Source: Pictodentalium vernedei (Eukaryota; Mollusca; Scaphopoda; Dentaliida; Dentaliidae). Taken from it: a DNA stretch of 64,000 nt. Below, in pieces: positions 62,258 to 64,000 of this stretch (position 1 is its first letter; each line of letters starts with the position of its first letter). Under the pieces are notes generated by a model, which was not told where the DNA came from, searched no databases, and saw only the letters and a list, made by a program, of their open reading frames with translations. The position numbers and the translations under genes are program-made. The DNA is taken from positions 1 through 64,000 of the forward strand of contig JAUFNR010000039.1 in the NCBI GenBank assembly GCA_031216915.1, given 5' to 3'.

Positions 62258-62512
62258 TTATCCTGATTTTTTTTTATCATAAATTTCAGTCTGTATTAGT
62301 TTGTGATATGACTCAGAAGATGCAGTATTTATAGCTGTGTCTATATGTGGCTGTGATGAGCTGAGTTGGTTAACTTGGTGTTTGGGTGCAACAGCCTTTA
62401 CAGAGTCAGAACCTGTAGTGCCACTGATGGATGAAATGGTTATGTGTTCGGTCCCAACTCGCCTTTCCATTCCAAGGCTAATCTTGTAAGCGGTAGCTTC
62501 CATGTGGCGCAT
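62258..62512 (-). CDS. Unrecognised 84-codon open frame (doubtful)
   Basis: A minus-strand frame with Ser/Thr/His-rich composition and a basic end (YDKKKSG). An in-frame stop lies three codons before the ATG. The residue mix is less biased than in the AT-rich chance frames nearby, which hints at a decayed exon, but I cannot name a family. No conserved residues or signal features are apparent. It points away from the 118-codon frame to its left. Confidence 0.15.
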   Translation of the reverse strand: MRHMEATAYKISLGMERRVGTEHITISSISGTTGSDSVKAVAPKHQVNQLSSSQPHIDTAINTASSESYHKLIQTEIYDKKKSG

Positions 62513-64000
62513 GATAGTTTATTTGGAAACATAGTTACTACCAGCATCATATTTTTTAATCTCCTTCAATAGACTTGCACGGTATTGGCTTTTAAAAATA
62601 CCACGCTAATCCAAAATTAATACCAAAATACCAGTTATTATCGCAAAGTTGGCAGTAACAGTGCTAAAACTAAAGAATGGCCTGCAGAAAACCATTCATT
62701 GAAATTTTAATATGCAAAATAGATCCCGTTGTTACTGACCGTTGTAAGCCCCTTTCATAGGTAAACCCACCCACAGCTTCTAGGAAAATTAGTAACATTG
62801 GTTTAAACTCCCAGACTTTTGGGAAAGGAATGTGGTTCAGTTTTGGGAATTAGTCAAGATTACTTCCATCTTTTATTTTTTGTTTACAAATAAACATTTG
62901 AGACTTAATATATTTATAATCAATATGGATTTAAATAACTTTTGTGGAATAAAATTGAGATTTATTGTTGTCTAACATCCAAAACAAAGAAGCACAGTTA
63001 TTTTTTGCGGTAATGTGGTTTTGTAAACAATATCCCAGAATCTTCACTTGTGACCGGACATCATTAATATAACAACTAGATGGTGTCATTTGTGTGCAAA
63101 GCACACTATAGTATATCCCTGCATTCGCATTCTTGATTATTCATTCATTCAGTAATATTCTTTCTTAAAACTGAAAGCCCTAAGAGGCTTTGGCTGGAAA
63201 CCCCTTCTTTAATAAGTGGCACCAAAGCTACCCCCGGTGACCGACTGAAAATTTGAAATTTTTCTGCACTGTACCTCGCTCTCAGACTTCTGTGGTTTCC
63301 ATGGACTGAACCATGGAATTCCATTAGTGCTAAAATGGTTGGCTAAAATTTTCAACCATTGCCTTTAACCACTTACCAACTAGTTAACTGCTAATTCTAA
63401 CCACCAAGCCAAATGTGACCTCACATGTACTAAATTGCGAAAATTATAAGAGTAAACAACGAAGATACATCCGATTGTGTGTTATTAGAATCAACTGCCT
63501 TTATCCATACTAAAAATAAAATCTATTGTAGACGAGTTGGAATTCCCGATAGCTGAGAAACATCCATTGCATAAGCCATGTCTCATGCATGGACTGAAAA
63601 AAGAATTAACAATTATGTCAAGGACCTTCAGCTGCCTACATCCTGACAATGTGGAAATCTCTCATTAGGTATTTGAAGTTTGGGAAAGAAATAAAAAGTA
63701 GTTAAGGCATTCCGAACAAGGCCTTGCAAATTGAAAATCACAGGTGCCCAGTGTGTCATGCACCTAAGACTTCAGTAAATATAATTATCATGGTTCAGCA
63801 ACAGATAGACATCTACAATTCAACAAGGTGTACAATTTTAATTTTAATGGTCTTTGTCAGTTAAATGTAGACTTGAACTTGAAATGGCATGATCGACAAT
63901 GAACACAGTTGTGGGAGTTTCATTTGCCTCTGTGCTTTTGTAATTATACCACAGATTAGCGGTTAGCCGGTTGACTGTTTTTCCAACCAACTGTAACACT
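62513..64000. other. Undefined sequence
   Basis: No gene, tandem repeat or inverted-end element is recognised. A short run of TACCA-containing blocks (about 62580-62640) is the only local structure noticed. Confidence 0.4.

Overview
The window looks like non-coding, repeat-dominated nuclear DNA from a eukaryote, most likely a marine invertebrate. The signs are low gene density, no open frame longer than about 170 codons, many short terminal-inverted-repeat elements, and elements with AGCTCACCTG heads and AGGTGAGCG...GCCTCTTGTT tails. From memory that style is common in marine invertebrate genomes, but I could not search for it and cannot name the species. I found no convincing protein-coding gene. 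Two short frames near the right end are listed with low confidence.

Layout. 1-1398 is undefined sequence with simple repeats. 1407-3318 is a non-autonomous hAT-like element with an exact 8-bp target duplication and an internal ~560-bp tandem duplication. 5002-7350 is an AGCTCACC-headed element (E1) built of ~320-bp internal repeats. It is interrupted by a ~650-bp insert carrying a mariner-like MITE at 5993-6197. 7349-7801 is a MITE with perfect 18-bp inverted ends, and a second copy lies at 11077-11496. 8872-10631 is a foldback-like composite built around a GGGGCTACTTTGCC motif. 11976-12490 holds two tRNA-like, SINE-type promoter regions. A ~200-bp tandem repeat follows at 12598-13876, 16740-18812 and 60005-60772. 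Its three blocks are separated by insertions, and its repeat units serve as empty-site references that give exact borders for two more MITEs (13063-13276 and 17098-17307).

The dominant feature is one ~167-bp monomer family. It first appears as 13 internal copies in a complete 2.86-kb AGCTCACC element (A, 13877-16739). It then fills about 39 kb (19711-58960, roughly 234 head-to-tail copies) and ends in the same degenerate tail, inverted repeat and 3' hairpin as element A (58961-59355). The satellite is therefore the internal repeat of a transposable element grown about 18-fold. It sits inside a third element of similar style (C: 18813-19710 and 59356-~60004), which itself sits inside the 200-bp array. 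The big array has higher-order structure: 10- to 12-monomer units between 22.6 and 36.5 kb, then a 9-kb (54-monomer) segment at 36320-45370 that is tandemly duplicated as 45370-55095. The second copy has since lost ~5 monomers and gained ~9.

60773-61660 is a 301-bp repeat with a 185-bp insertion that has a 9-bp target duplication. 61660-64000 is undefined sequence with two weak open frames. There is no gene network to describe. The interest lies in nested transposition and satellite birth.
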